Shown piece by piece: positions 45,156-57,610 of a stretch of 64,000 nt of DNA. The stretch comes from Zygnema cylindricum (lineage: Eukaryota > Streptophyta > Zygnematophyceae > Zygnematales > Zygnemataceae): NCBI GenBank assembly GCA_037447655.1, contig JBBHKE010002555.1, forward strand, positions 312,001 to 376,000, written 5' to 3'. A model generated the notes under the pieces. That model saw nothing but the letters and a program-made list of their open reading frames with translations. It was not told the origin of the DNA and searched no databases. The translations under genes and the position numbers were made by a program. Positions within the stretch are counted from its first letter, which is position 1, and each line of letters starts with the position of its first letter.

Positions 45156-46130
45156 TGTTGTTTTGAAAAGTCAGTTTCGTGCGTACGAGACAGTTTGCCC
45201 GTAACTGCTAATTGGATTTAATATGGAGGTTTGAATAGATTCACGGATTGGGGGAGCGAACGGATTGATATAATTAAAGTGACGTAAAAGACTCATTGAG
45301 TGGTGTGAACAAGCTGTGACAAATGGACGGCGGATCGCGAAGCGATCCGATGTAAAATAAACGGAATAGGCGCCGCCGGTACGGCGGAGCTGCGACGCAG
45401 TTAAGTCAACGTAGCTGCGGCTATTTGTATGACCCGTACGGACAAGCGCGGACAGCGCAGCTAGCGCAGCTGCGGATAATAAGACTAGGATAGATCTCGA
45501 GTAATGATGATTGTACGGTAGTGGTAGCTTAGTAGTTGCTTAGTGGTAGCTTGGTTTCTGACATACGAAGAGTACGGTGTAAATATTCTGTATCACAGAG
45601 GTTTGTCCTTTTGACTAGTTAGGTTATTAGAGTAGATACAGTACGGCTGGTATGCCTCCGTACTCTGAGTATAACTTGCAGGACTTAGATTATTTTATGT
45701 ATTGCAACCAAGTTTATCAAAGCAATGGCAAACTGTTTTCTCCATCTTTGACCTGTTGGTGTGATCACTCTGTTTGGTGCTTTCATGTGAAACTTTGTGG
45801 AGTTATTCTATGATATATAATATATATGTGTGTGAAGTTTCATTGTATTCCACTATCTCTGTAAGATTCTGTGAGCAGTCTAAGTGGTTAGTTTGTGAAG
45901 CTGTCAGCTGTTTATGTGAAACTCTGGAGCCTATATCTTCTAGATTCCTTGGTGGATTTAGCTGTAACTTTGGGAGTTTATAGTGTATATGGTATACTGC
46001 CTATTGGTGCAGTTTGAGGTGATTCTGTTCAGTTTGGAGTAATCTGTGCTGTCTGAAACAGAGCTGTTTTTGAGGTAGTCTGTGGGTGTTTCCGTGAGTA
46101 ATCCATGGCTGAAATAGGATATGGACAACA
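45156..46130 (+). repeat. 3' LTR of copia C
   Basis: Near-identical to 41548-42540; has fewer AGCGCAG units. Confidence 0.92.
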
Positions 46131-46135
46131 GCCTT

Positions 46136-47335
46136 AACCCATAGGAGTTCCTTGAGGGCAGAGCTGGCTGCCATATATTACGACTCCATCGTGTAATGAG
46201 CCGTGACCTTCTTTAATTTGCTGCTCCAGCAGCAAGTTCCATTCCCAATTTTCAGAATGAAACCGGTTGTTGATTTCCGGCTTGGCATATCTCCATAGCT
46301 GGCATCGCTCCAAGTCTGTAATTTTACCTCTCCTCCACCGAGTATAAGCTCGAGGTTTCGGGTACCTGCCAGGTTTCTCAGAACCCTCTTTGCTGCTTCC
46401 CAATCTGCTCTTTTAGGATTCTGAAGACTCCTAGTTAAGACTCCTACAGCTCTAGCGATGTCAAGCCTCGTACAATTTATAAAATAAATAAGACTTCCCA
46501 CTACTTGTCTGTATGGCTTTGTAGCCATAAACTCTTCCTCCCCTGACTCTAAGCTTTCACTAACCATTATGCCTGAGTCTGATTCACTTCCCTTCAACTT
46601 CTACCTATCTTCCATGGGAGTTACAAATCCCTTCACATCTTTCATCTCAAATTTTTCCAGCATGTTCCCTATAACTTCTTTTTGGGTTAGCATAATCAAT
46701 CTGTTATCTCTATCCCTTTCAACTTGTATGCCCAGATTATATTTAGCCTCACCGAGGTCTTTCATTTCAAACTTAGACCTGAAAGCTGCCTTAATACGGT
46801 TTATTTCATCTATGGATTTGCTTATTCGTAAAAGATCATCCACATATACAACGATATAAAGAATTCCATCTTCCCCTTGTAAGACATATACTGAGTGATC
46901 TGAGCTGATTCTTTTGAATCATAGACTAGTCAAAAATTCATCTAGCTTTAGATTCCATTGCCTGGGGGCTTGTTTCAGCCCATACAGAGATTTTATCAGT
47001 TTACAGACTGACTTTTCTTTTCTTTTTTCTTCATACATTTCAAGCTCATGCGTATAAATAGTTTTTTCTAACTCTCCATGCAAAAAGGCTGTCTTATCAT
47101 CCATCTGATGAATTTCCATGTTATCTATAGCAGCTATACTCAACAAAATTCTTACGGTAGGAAATCTGACGACTGGGGAGAAAGTTTCCTCAAAGTCAAT
47201 ACCTTCTTTCTGGTTGTGCTCTTTGGCCACAAGTGTGGCCTTATATCTTTCGATTGTGTTGTTCGGATTCAGTTTGACTTTGAAGATCCCCTTGCTTCCA
47301 ATGGCTTTCCTCCTCGGAGGCAGGTCCACAAGCTC
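46136..47335 (-). pseudogene. Copia A reverse transcriptase and RNase H
   Basis: RT motifs: RKAIGSKGIFKVKLNP, KEGIDFEETFSPVVRF, EIHQMDDKTAFLHGELEE and YGLKQAPRQW. The catalytic VVYVDDLL lies near 46840-46870, followed by FEMKDLGEAKYNLGIQV. RNase H has LIYFINCTRLDIA, LQTWSDASYGD, STTGFILKIG and CCWSSKLKKVTA. Stops or shifts near 47333 (W to stop), 46918 and 46599 and a frameshift near 46400 break it. At 46135 it is interrupted by element C. Confidence 0.9.
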
Positions 47336-48703
47336 CTATGTCTGTGCCTCAATGATCGACTTCATCTCATTGTTGGCCGCCTCAATCCAGTGGTTTCTCT
47401 TTGGTGATGAGAAGGCCTCTTTGATGGTCATAGGCTCCCCTGATGCTGTAGAAAAAGCAAAGTGAGAACTGGTTTGCAGATGACTGCTAGATCTTCTTCC
47501 CCCCAGAAATTCTGAAGCTGAAATGGTCGCCAATCTCCGATTTTGTGGTGCTGAAACTGCCGCAGGATCCGAAGGGTTAACAGTCTGTTCCTCCGGAGTG
47601 TGATAGAATGGAGAAGCATCCGTAGTAGGAACAAGCGGTGTAGTAGCAGAAGGTGTTATGGGAGGGGGTTGCACTGGAAAATACACCTGATGTTGATGGT
47701 GAAAGATGACATACTCCTGTTTCTTGTTTTCTGTCGCCTCATCTGTGACTTTGAACAGATCAACTGAATCCTGTTCATCTTTAATCTGAATGTTCCGATA
47801 CACAAAGATTTTTTGTTTATCTAAGACATACACTCTGTACCCCTTTGCATTATCATCATACCCCAAGAGAATTCCTGCTAAGCTTTTGGCTTCCATTTTC
47901 CACTTATCTGGTGAGTTATCTAAAATAAAGCACTTACTTCCAAACACCTTAAAGTGACTAATATCTGGTACTTTTCCTGTCCAATGCTCATAAGGGGTAG
48001 AGCTGACAGATCTAGATGCAACTCTATTCTTTATATAAACCGCACAGTTAAGTGCTTCAGCCCAGAATTTCAGATCTATACCTTTGTCCGCAAGCATGGA
48101 TCTAGCAATTTCTGTGACTGTCCTGTTTAGTCTTTCAGAAACTCCATTCTGTTCTGGAGTATACAAAACTGTCAGATTGAGACTTATACCCTCTTCAAGT
48201 AGAAATTGCTTGAACTCGATAGAGGTGTATTCACCTCCATTATGCGATCTGAACGCCAAGATCGGAACTCCATGTAGCTTCTCTGCCCAAAGCTTGTAGT
48301 GCTTGAAGTGAGTGAACACTTAATTCTTGTTCTTCATAAAATAAACTTTGGTGTACCTGGAGAAATCATCAATGAATGTGACCATATATTGAACTCCTCC
48401 AGCCGATGCTACTTGGGACGGTCCGAGGACATCCGAATGAATGAGCTGGAGGACTCTTGTAGATCTATTTTCTGTCTCATGTGGAAATGGCAACTTATGA
48501 ATCTTGCCTAGTGAGCAACCATCACATGTTTTAATAGATTGAGATGTGAGAGAAACACCTTTAACTTTCCCAGTATTCACCATCTTTTTCAGACTTTCAT
48601 AATTAATATGTCCTAACCTTTTATGCCATAATTCATTCTCAGATGACACACTTGAATACAAAACATCTTTTTCTTTGCATTCGGCCATGTCCATCCTGTA
48701 CAT
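47336..48703 (-). pseudogene. Copia A integrase
   Basis: Begins with the gag_pre-integrase zinc region (LWHKRLGHINYESLKKM, CDGCSLGKIHKLPF), then the catalytic core: HSDVLGPSQ (first Asp), FIDDFSRYTKVYF (second Asp), FRSHNGGEYTSIEF and PEQNGVSERLNRT. The stop at 48320 (NKN-stop-VFTHF) breaks the core; the downstream part 48319-47336 is open. The C-terminal FGSKCFIL and LLGYDDNAKGYRVY are typical of copia integrases. The core has Asn-Gly-Gly-Glu, with Asp replaced by Asn two residues earlier (SHNGGE against SDNGGE), so it could be catalytically weakened even without the stop. Confidence 0.9.
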
Positions 48704-48721
48704 CTTACAGGCATCTCTAGT

Positions 48722-50062
48722 TCATGTTACTGCTATTTTGCCTAGCTTACTAACAACCTTTCTCCCCCTTTTAAGAGTGACTTCAAAACCTTTACTCTCT
48801 ACTAAAGTAGAAAAGAGATTCTTCTTAAAATCTGGAACATGTAAAACATTGTGGAGAGTTCTTTCTAGAGACTTTCCCTCTACATCTACCATTAGAAATA
48901 CACCCCCCCTAGCCGATGACTGGACACTCATGCCACATGCATAATATATATTTTTCAGAGGAGTTTGCTTTAAATTTGTAAAAATGGCTTTGTCCCAGCA
49001 CATGTGGGGCGATGCCCCAGTGTCCATGATCCATCCATTGTCTTTGGGACCCTCCATTGCTGCCGCCATAGCAAATAACTCCGCATCCTCTTCATCATTG
49101 AAGCCTTGAGGTGAATCTGCATCATCTGCAAAGGTTGGAAAAAATGCATTCCCTCGTGATGGATTGCCAGAAAAGCCTTGGTGAAACTCGCTTTGTTGCG
49201 AACCAGGCCTGTATAAACCAGTTTCATTTGCCTTTTTCAGTTTTGGACAGTACCTATAACCATGTCCCCTCTCATAACAATAAAAGCAAGCGTTAGAAGA
49301 CTGTCTATTTGGCCTTTGACTGCCCTGATTAAACTGGTTCTGATTCTGATTAAACTGGTTTTGAGTCTGGTTAAATGGGTTTCGGTTCTGATTAAACTTA
49401 TTTTTCCTTTTCAAATCTATACTGAAAGCCTCTAATATCTTTTCACCATCAAGGACCTTACTTGTAGATTCTTCCTCTAGTATAAGATTATAAGCTAACT
49501 GAAAAGTCCAGCTAGACTTACTATGCCCTTTCAAAGCTGCGGACACTCCCTTCATATGACTAGGGAGACTTGTAATAAGTAAAGCAGCTTGCTGGAACTC
49601 TAGAAAAGTTCCACCAGCTGAAGAGTGTGCATCAATGAGTTCCCTAAACTTATCAAAATACTCGGTCATAGATCCCCCCGAGAATTTGTAGTCCCAGATC
49701 TGGCCAGCCACCAGAAGCTCCTCCAAAACGTTCGCTTTTTTGTGGGAATTTTTCAGTGAAGTCCAAATCTCGCTCGCCTTTTTCATCTCGAGCCGCGACA
49801 TAACCGGACTCTCTGAGATACAAAGAATCAAATTATTTCGAGCGAGAGAGTTCTTGTTAGCCCAACTCGGATCCGTTTCAGCAAGAGATCCATCGAAGAC
49901 CCCCATCAAGTCAACAGTTTCAAAAGATGATTCAACCATAGCTGCCCAGTATGCATACTTCTGGCCGTTGAAGACAGGAATTCTGGACGAAAGGCCCATA
50001 ATCTGTTGTTCTACAACCACAGTTGCAGGTGGAGGTCCACCAGTAGTAGTGGATGTAGACAT
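48722..50062 (-). pseudogene. Copia A Gag-protease frame
   Basis: ATG at 50062, 59 nt inside the 5' LTR; the first 20 residues (MSTSTTTGGPPPATVVVEQQ) are LTR-encoded. Gag has LSSRIPVFNGQKYAYWAAMVE and ASEIWTSLKNS; an Asn/Gln-rich linker with FNQNQNQ repeats; zinc knuckle CFYCYERGHGYRYC; then protease with WIMDTGASPHMC. The frame stays open to a stop at 48722 before the integrase region, where the related element reads Gly-Thr, so this stop is a mutation. Length 446 codons. Confidence 0.88.
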
Positions 50063-50990
50063 AGACTTCAGCAAAAGCTACCAGAAATCCTATCAAACAA
50101 CCAACTTTGATATAACACAAAAACTGCTCACAGTTTCCAAATATCACCAAAATCTACAATATTACAGTATCACATGAAGTCTGCCAATCCCCAAAATTGC
50201 AGCCAAATTGAACTAGTATACAATAAGATACAACACTTGGAAGTTTCCCAAAAACTGTCCCTTAGAGAGGTAGATCTCAATACTGGATGATTACAATTTT
50301 GGCTAAGTCCTAACTTCTCACAGAGAGTATCTACTGAAAACTAACTAATCCGATGTCTACACCTGGAACAGCAGTACTGTACTACACTACGACAAGGTAC
50401 CGAATCAGTACACTTGTGTGAGTACGTCCAAACCCTATTTGACTACTAAACAAAAATATACTTAGTGGAACACTATATTCTAATCCGCTAAGTAAAAACT
50501 ACTGTGTTTCAGATATGCAAATAGATTCCCGTACAGTAGTGTTGAAGGTGCGTAGTCTGCAGTGGATGCTAGCGTCCAGCCGACTGTTGATCAAGTGCTC
50601 CAAGTCACCTGAGATCGTACAAAGTGATGAGTCATTTGTGGTCCCACGTGAATCTCGTCCGTTCACTCGATTTGCATCTACGGTCGTCGTTGAATGTTGT
50701 ACCACTATCTTTGCGGACTATCGGTTGAGTCTCCGTCCGTGCGATTATTCAAGAGTATTCGTTCGATGTGTGACGCGTGGTAAAGTGTGTCGGTGCTTTC
50801 CCGAAAAACACGTATGATGTTTATTTTATGACGCGTGTCCCTACAGAAGTACAATACACTCAAAAGTACTACTGCTACTGTCACACTAAATGAGGTAAGT
50901 ATGAAAACTTATCTAGACCAAAAATATTCTAAGTACTTGGTCTCTCCTCACAGCTCTGTTTAGTGAGTATAAAGATTTCTTATTTCAACA
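50004..50990 (-). repeat. 5' LTR of copia A
   Basis: 987 bp; carries the gag ATG and about 55 bp near 50845-50905 lacking in the other LTR. The sequence after it on the minus strand is GATTATGGGCC, a decayed form of the GGTTATGGGCCCA primer-binding site. Confidence 0.92.
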
Positions 50991-50999
50991 GTCCTTATA

Positions 51000-51700
51000 G
51001 GCCCTTAAGTGCAACGAGCATCACAATTGATTTCCCCATTTTCTCAAATATGTTTCTTGTTACACATCACCTTCAAAGGGGTGGATGGTAGGGTAAACAA
51101 TTCATGGAACAAATGTCGATTCTACTGTTTGATAGTTGTAAAAATTATGTGTTTTCTTTGTACAACATTTTATTCATTCAGCCTTTGGTACGGAATTTAC
51201 AGCGTTTCCTTTTTTTGTTTATAATTTACGCTTTCAGTGTTTCACGCTTAGGGCGATAGTGTCGAGCATACTCGCCTGTAATCAGAAAGTTAAAAAAAAC
51301 ATGAAAAATATGCGTAAACCCATTGTGCTTGCTCATTCGTGGAGAGTGCCGAAAATTTACCGCATACATATTTTTCCGTATTTTTGCTGTGACCAGGCAA
51401 GTGATATTTATTTTCATATTTTGGCATTGTACTTGAAAATAAATTTCAGCCAAATTTACGAACAAAATGTATTTCGAACTAACCTATATATTTTGAACTT
51501 TGTCCTCTAGAAATGTATATATAAAATACTAACTATTTAATTTGGTTTTTATTAGGAGGAATCTTAATTTTGCGCTTTACAGTTCTAGCTTTCGTGAAAA
51601 CCTACCGTTACAAAATACCAATTGTACCTGGTAGCCCTATTCAGAGAATATTTTATTTTAGTTTATTTTTGCCGCCAAATTGTACGACAAAGAGAGGAAT
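51000..51700. other. No recognisable feature
   Basis: AT-rich, short open frames only (51009-51224, 51226-51510). Confidence 0.45.
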
Positions 51701-51705
51701 TTTAT

Positions 51706-52248
51706 CATAGTTCAAAAGTAGGTGAAAGTAGGCCCATACAATATGCCTTTAAGACCCATATTATATTGGTCGAAAAATGAAAAAAAAATAGTTACAAGGT
51801 TGAGTTGCACATAGATCGATAGAGAATTAAACGTCATTTCTAAATTTTGAAAAAAAATCGGACAAAAAAAACATTTTTTGTGAGTTTTGAGGTAAAACTT
51901 ATTTAAACCGTTAGATTCAGACGATCGGGCGGTCTCTGAACAAAGTAGTGATCTAAGAAGATCACATGAAAAGCCCATAATACAACTTACGATAGGAGTA
52001 TCTGTCATATTAGCGTCTGCAATTTTGAACCTCCGCGTGTTTAATTTTGAACCTCTGCGTGTTTTAGTTCGCTAAAAAATTTCGTCCGTCGGCGTGCGCT
52101 GAACTATGATCATATGTCAGATTCGTACGTCCGTACAAGAGTGTCCACAACAAACACCCATACAGTATGCCTACTCTACGCGAGTTTAGTGCCAAGTTTT
52201 GTGCGCCTACCAAAGGCCTACCATAAAAACGCCTACTTTTGAACTATG
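51706..52248. mobile_element. MITE, CATAGTTCAAAAGTAGG terminal repeats (543 bp)
   Basis: Starts CATAGTTCAAAAGTAGGTG and ends with the inverse CCTACTTTTGAACTATG. The flanking 8-mers are AATTTTAT and AACTTTAT (7 of 8), consistent with hAT-type target duplications. No coding frame. Related copies are at 5179-5550 and 21545-21885. Confidence 0.8.
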
Positions 52249-52975
52249 AACTTTATAGATAATAAACAAGCAAATGATGATATGTCTGAAAAAGTTAAAC
52301 GAATTTTGTTTGCCGACTTCTAATATCGCCTTTTTTCGAACCACCTGCTATTTTGAACCACACATGCTGACAAAAATTAGAAGCTAAGCGACAATAATAT
52401 TTGATAGAGGTTTCCAAGTGAAACTGAACAAAAGAGGTTAAGATTTTTACAGCTTGCTTTTACGCGAACGACACGTTCCCCTAAAAAAAATGTCTTTTAC
52501 AAAGGGACAAAATGAAAGTGAACCACCTCTCAGAATGCGACAAAACGTTATCTGACAATGTACCCCTAAAATCGCGAAAGCGTACGTTCATCAGAACCCT
52601 TTGCTGTACATAATGTCACATATCCAACGCCGTAAATAGTATTTGTAACGTCGGGTACCGTACAGAATTTCACATAACGCTGTCCGATCTTAACTGAGAA
52701 CGTAGACAAGGACTTGTCGTTTCCTTCTATGTCATGGCGTACTCGGTACACCTTTATTCGGCACAGTCTTAACTGGAAACCAATTACCAAAACGTGCCGT
52801 TTCCTTTCATTTGTGTTGTTCGGTACACCAGTATTCGAAACAGGATTTCAGTACGTTAATTTTGGCAAATTATATTAATATACCAATCAATCCATATATA
52901 ATTCAGTTTTGCATTCATTTTTTGCACTCACCCTCCCCTAATTTTCCTTTTATCCCCTATTCCTTATCACGTGTC
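52249..52975. other. No recognisable gene; weak internal repeat
   Basis: Around 52680-52840 two ~80-bp segments look related (CTTAACTG-G-AA..., GTCGTTTCCTTC, CGGTACACC-TATTCG against CTTAACTGGAAACC, GCCGTTTCCTTTC, CGGTACACCAGTATTCG). Nothing else is seen. Confidence 0.45.
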
Positions 52976-52979
52976 CCCT

Positions 52980-54835
<1,856 letters not shown>

Positions 54836-55059
54836 CCCATTTATATGTGAAACCGCAAATTTCGCACTCAATGTAAGGTCACATTTCTTGCCCAAAATAA
54901 ATTCCTTGTTCGTATATACGTCCATTTCTTGATTAAGGCGAAAGTTTAAATCCCGTTAACACAATATGTTCCAAAAGGGAGAAAGAGTTGAAAAAGGATA
55001 CAAGAAAAACAAGCCGCTCATAAGGTAACTAAGCGAACTCACCTAGATGAGCCTCAATC

Positions 55060-56138
55060 TTACTCGAAGGCAGTGAATAGCCCGGAGAAAAAAAGATGGA
55101 TTAGAGCCATAAATGATAAGATGACCTCTATCATGGAAGCAAATACTTAGGAACTAGCGAATTGTCCTCCGGATAGAAAAACCTATTGGGTGTAAATGGG
55201 TATTTAAATTAAAAATGAACCCAAATAATACCATCGAGAGAATAAGGCTCGATTGGTAGCGAAAGGGTTCACCCAAAAAGAGGGGATTGACTATGAGGAG
55301 ACCTTTGCTCCAGTTGTTTGGTTCCCATCAGTAAGGATTCTCCTCAGTCTGGCGGCAGTGAAAGACATGGAAATACACCAGATGGACATTAAGACTGCTT
55401 TTTTTAATGGTGAGTTAGAGGAAGAAATTTTCACGAGACAACCTGAGGGGTTCGTGGAAGAAGGAGAAGAGAGCAAAGTCTGCTGGCTCATTAAGTCTTT
55501 ATATGGACTGAAGCAAGCTCCCCGATAGTGGAATAAGAAACTAGATGAGTTTCTCACCGGTCTGGGATATATTGGGATCATAGCTGACCATTCTATCTAT
55601 ATGTTTGAAGATGAGAATGGTGTCATTTTTATTACAATTTATGTGGATGATATGCTTCTGTTGAGTAAATCTTTACGAAAAATTGTTAAGTTAAAGAAAG
55701 ATTTTAGAAGCAGATTTGATATGAAGGATTTAGGAAGGCAAGATATATTTTGGGGACTGAAATGGAGAGAGATAGGGGGAAGATGATTATAACACTTACT
55801 CAGAAAGAAGCAATAGGTGATATGCTTGAAAAATTCCAGATGGAAAATGCTAACAGGTTGTACCACTCCCATGGACTTGAAAAAAATAAATGATGGGAGT
55901 GTACAAGGAGGAGTGATGATCTTAGATGATCAGATGAGTCCAGAGGAGAGAGAGTTTATGAAGTCTATCCCTTATAGACAGGTTGTAGGAAGTTTAATCT
56001 ATTTCATTAAGTGTACCAGGCCGGACATAGCGACAACAGCTGGAGTACTCAATAGGAGTCTTAATGATCCTAGGAACAAAGACTGGGAGGCAGCCAAGAG
56101 AGTCATGAGATATTTGGTGGGCACCAAAGAGTTATGGT
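55060..56138 (+). pseudogene. Copia RT-RNase H fragment (element E)
   Basis: Starts in the RT N-terminus (SPEKKRWIRAINDKM...SIMEANT, where W is replaced by a stop) and contains KEGIDYEETFAPVV, EIHQMDIKTAFFNGELEEE, YGLKQAPR-stop-WNKKLDEF, ITIYVDDMLLLSK (catalytic YVDD intact), FDMKDLGRQDIFWGL and, in RNase H, GSLIYFIKCTRPDIA up to GTKELWL. Stops near 55148, 55186, 55525 and 55784. It breaks off at 56138, where integrase sequence of another element begins. Its gag, integrase and LTR are not in the window, so it is a different, older copia. Confidence 0.85.
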
Positions 56139-57250
56139 TATGATAGTTTGAGGAAAATGGTCATTGCTGGAAAAATATAAGGTGTATCAATCACAAATGA
56201 GCCGGTCAAAACTTGTGATGGTTGCGCTTTAGGCAAAATCCACATATTGCCATTTCCTAAAGAGTCTGAGCATCGGTCAACAAAACTCTTACAACAAATT
56301 CATTCGGATGTTTTTGGTCCTGCGAACGTTCCATCTGCCGGGGGGATGAAATATATGGTCTCCGTCACAGATGATTTCTCTAAGTTTACAAAAGTTTACT
56401 TCATGAAGGAGAAGAGTGAAGTGTTTGGTCACTTCAAACACTATAAAGCATGGGCTGAAAAACTTCATAATTCACCTATTTTGCAACTCAGATCAGACAA
56501 TGGTGGTGAATATACGTCAAAAGAATTTGAAACCTTTTTACTCGAGGAAGGTATTAGTCATATGTTGACTGTTCCATATTCACCGGAACAAAATGGGGTG
56601 TCGAAAAGACTAAATAGAACTCTCACGGAGAGCTCTAGGTCGATGCTCGCAGATAAAAATGTGGATCAAAATTTTGGGCTGAGGCTCTAAATTGTGCAGT
56701 TTATATTAAGAATAGGATAGCATCCAGATCAGTAGACACTACTCCTTACGAGATCTGGACAGGTAGCAAACCAGATGTTAGCCATTTCAAAGTCTTTGGT
56801 AGTCAATGCTTTATCTTGGATACGTCTTTGAACAGATGGAAAATGGAACCGAAGGGACTACCAGGTATTTTGTTAGGATATGATGATCAATCTAAAGGTT
56901 ACAATGTCTTTGTGTTTGAGAGGCAGAAAATAGTTGTAGCAAGGAATATCATTTTCAAAGATGAGCTTTACTCGATAGATATATTTCAAATGACAGAGCA
57001 GCAAAAACAACAAAAAGTACAAGAGTATGTCATCTTAGATTGCATGTAAGAAATTGCGTGTCATCTTAGATTGCATGCAAGAAATTGTCCAGCAGGTGCA
57101 ACATTCTCTGGTATTGACTCTAAAGTCAGACTCTCTCCAAATTCCTCATCCAGTTCAGTTCCAACCGGACTACCAGCAGTCAATACACACGGATCGCAAT
57201 CAGCGCAATCAGCGCAATGTGCGGCATCTGACGATCTCAGCCTCAGAATT
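56139..57250 (+). pseudogene. Copia D integrase, upstream copy
   Basis: Begins at YDSLRKMV (a stop falls just upstream) and has CDGCALGKIH, HSDVFGPAN, DDFSKFTKVYF, LRSDNGGEYTSKEFE, PEQNGVSKRLNRT, then after a one-base shift near 56675 the SVDTTPYEIWTGSKPD, FGSQCFILDT and LLGYDDQSKGYNV regions. D, D and E of the DDE triad are present. A duplicated CATCTTAGATTGCATG segment near 57030 and 57060 has shifted the following frame. Confidence 0.85.
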
Positions 57251-57488
57251 TCCGGGGTGAAGAAGATCCAGCAGCCGCCTGCAAGCAAGTTCTCACTTTG
57301 CCTACTCGGTAGCCTTGAGGAGCCTTTGACCATTCAGGGTGCCTTCTCTTCACCAGAACGGAATCACTAGATCGAGGCAGCAAACGACAAAATGAAGTCC
57401 ATTATGGAGGCTCAAACATGGGAGCTTGTGGGCCTTCCTCCGGACCGAAAAGCGATCGGCAGCAAATGGGTATTCAAGGTGAAGTTAA
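57240..57488 (+). pseudogene. Copia D RT, N-terminal part
   Basis: Encodes the linker ISGVKKIQQPPASKF, then EPLTIQGAFSSPERNH-stop-IEAANDKMKSIMEAQTWELVGLPPDRK and AIGSKWVFKVKL. It is cut at 57488 by an LTR fragment; one stop (W to stop) at about 57370. Confidence 0.85.
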
Positions 57489-57610
57489 TGTAGAAACTAA
57501 TGGTTTTATTAGTATTTTCTAGGTCTGAAAAGAAATATAGAAGTCGAGGCAGTCTATCTCTAACTTCTCTCTCCAACTCTCAAACTTGTCGCAGTCACTG
57601 AGAAATTGGA
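57489..57610 (+). mobile_element. 122-bp fragment of a family B LTR inside RT
   Basis: Starts TGTAGAAACTAATGG, the family B LTR start, and stops after GTCACTGAGAAATTGGA, after which RT resumes (CTGTCCCTAGCTGC). It replaces about 40 RT codons. The 188 bp 57423-57610 (RT plus LTR piece) look identical to 62382-62569. Confidence 0.9.

Larger units (their letters stand above)
41548..46130 (+). mobile_element. Gag-only non-autonomous copia element C, nested in copia A
   Basis: LTRs 41548-42540 (993 bp) and 45156-46130 (975 bp) start TGTTGTTTTGAAAAG and end GGACAACA. A perfect 5-bp duplication GCCTT flanks it (41543-41547, 46131-46135). The only large frame is a 562-codon gag; protease, integrase, RT and RNase H are absent. 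The primer-binding site is at 42541 and the polypurine tract TTTTCGGGGGAG is next to the 3' LTR. The LTRs differ by few bases and by the number of AGCGCAGCC/TAGCGCAG repeats near 41853-41882, so insertion is recent relative to the host element. Confidence 0.93.
40322..50990 (-). mobile_element. Ty1/copia element A, decayed, split by a nested copia element
   Basis: LTRs 40322-41248 (927 bp) and 50004-50990 (987 bp) start TGTTGAAATAAAAAATC (TGTTGAAATAAGAAATC in the other) and end GTAGAACAACA. A perfect duplication GTCCT flanks it (40317-40321, 50991-50995). The LTRs differ mainly by a ~55-bp segment near 50850. On the minus strand the order is gag, protease, integrase, RT, RNase H, the copia order. 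RNase H is interrupted at 41543-46135 by a second element. The frame is broken by about six point stops. The polypurine segment TTTAGGGGAC precedes the 3' LTR. Confidence 0.93.

Noticed and set aside
46131-46135. A longer homology beyond the copia C LTR that would extend the element
   Set aside because: Both LTR copies end at GGACAACA; after that the left copy has the primer-binding site and the right copy the GCCTT target duplication and host RNase H, so the boundary is firm.
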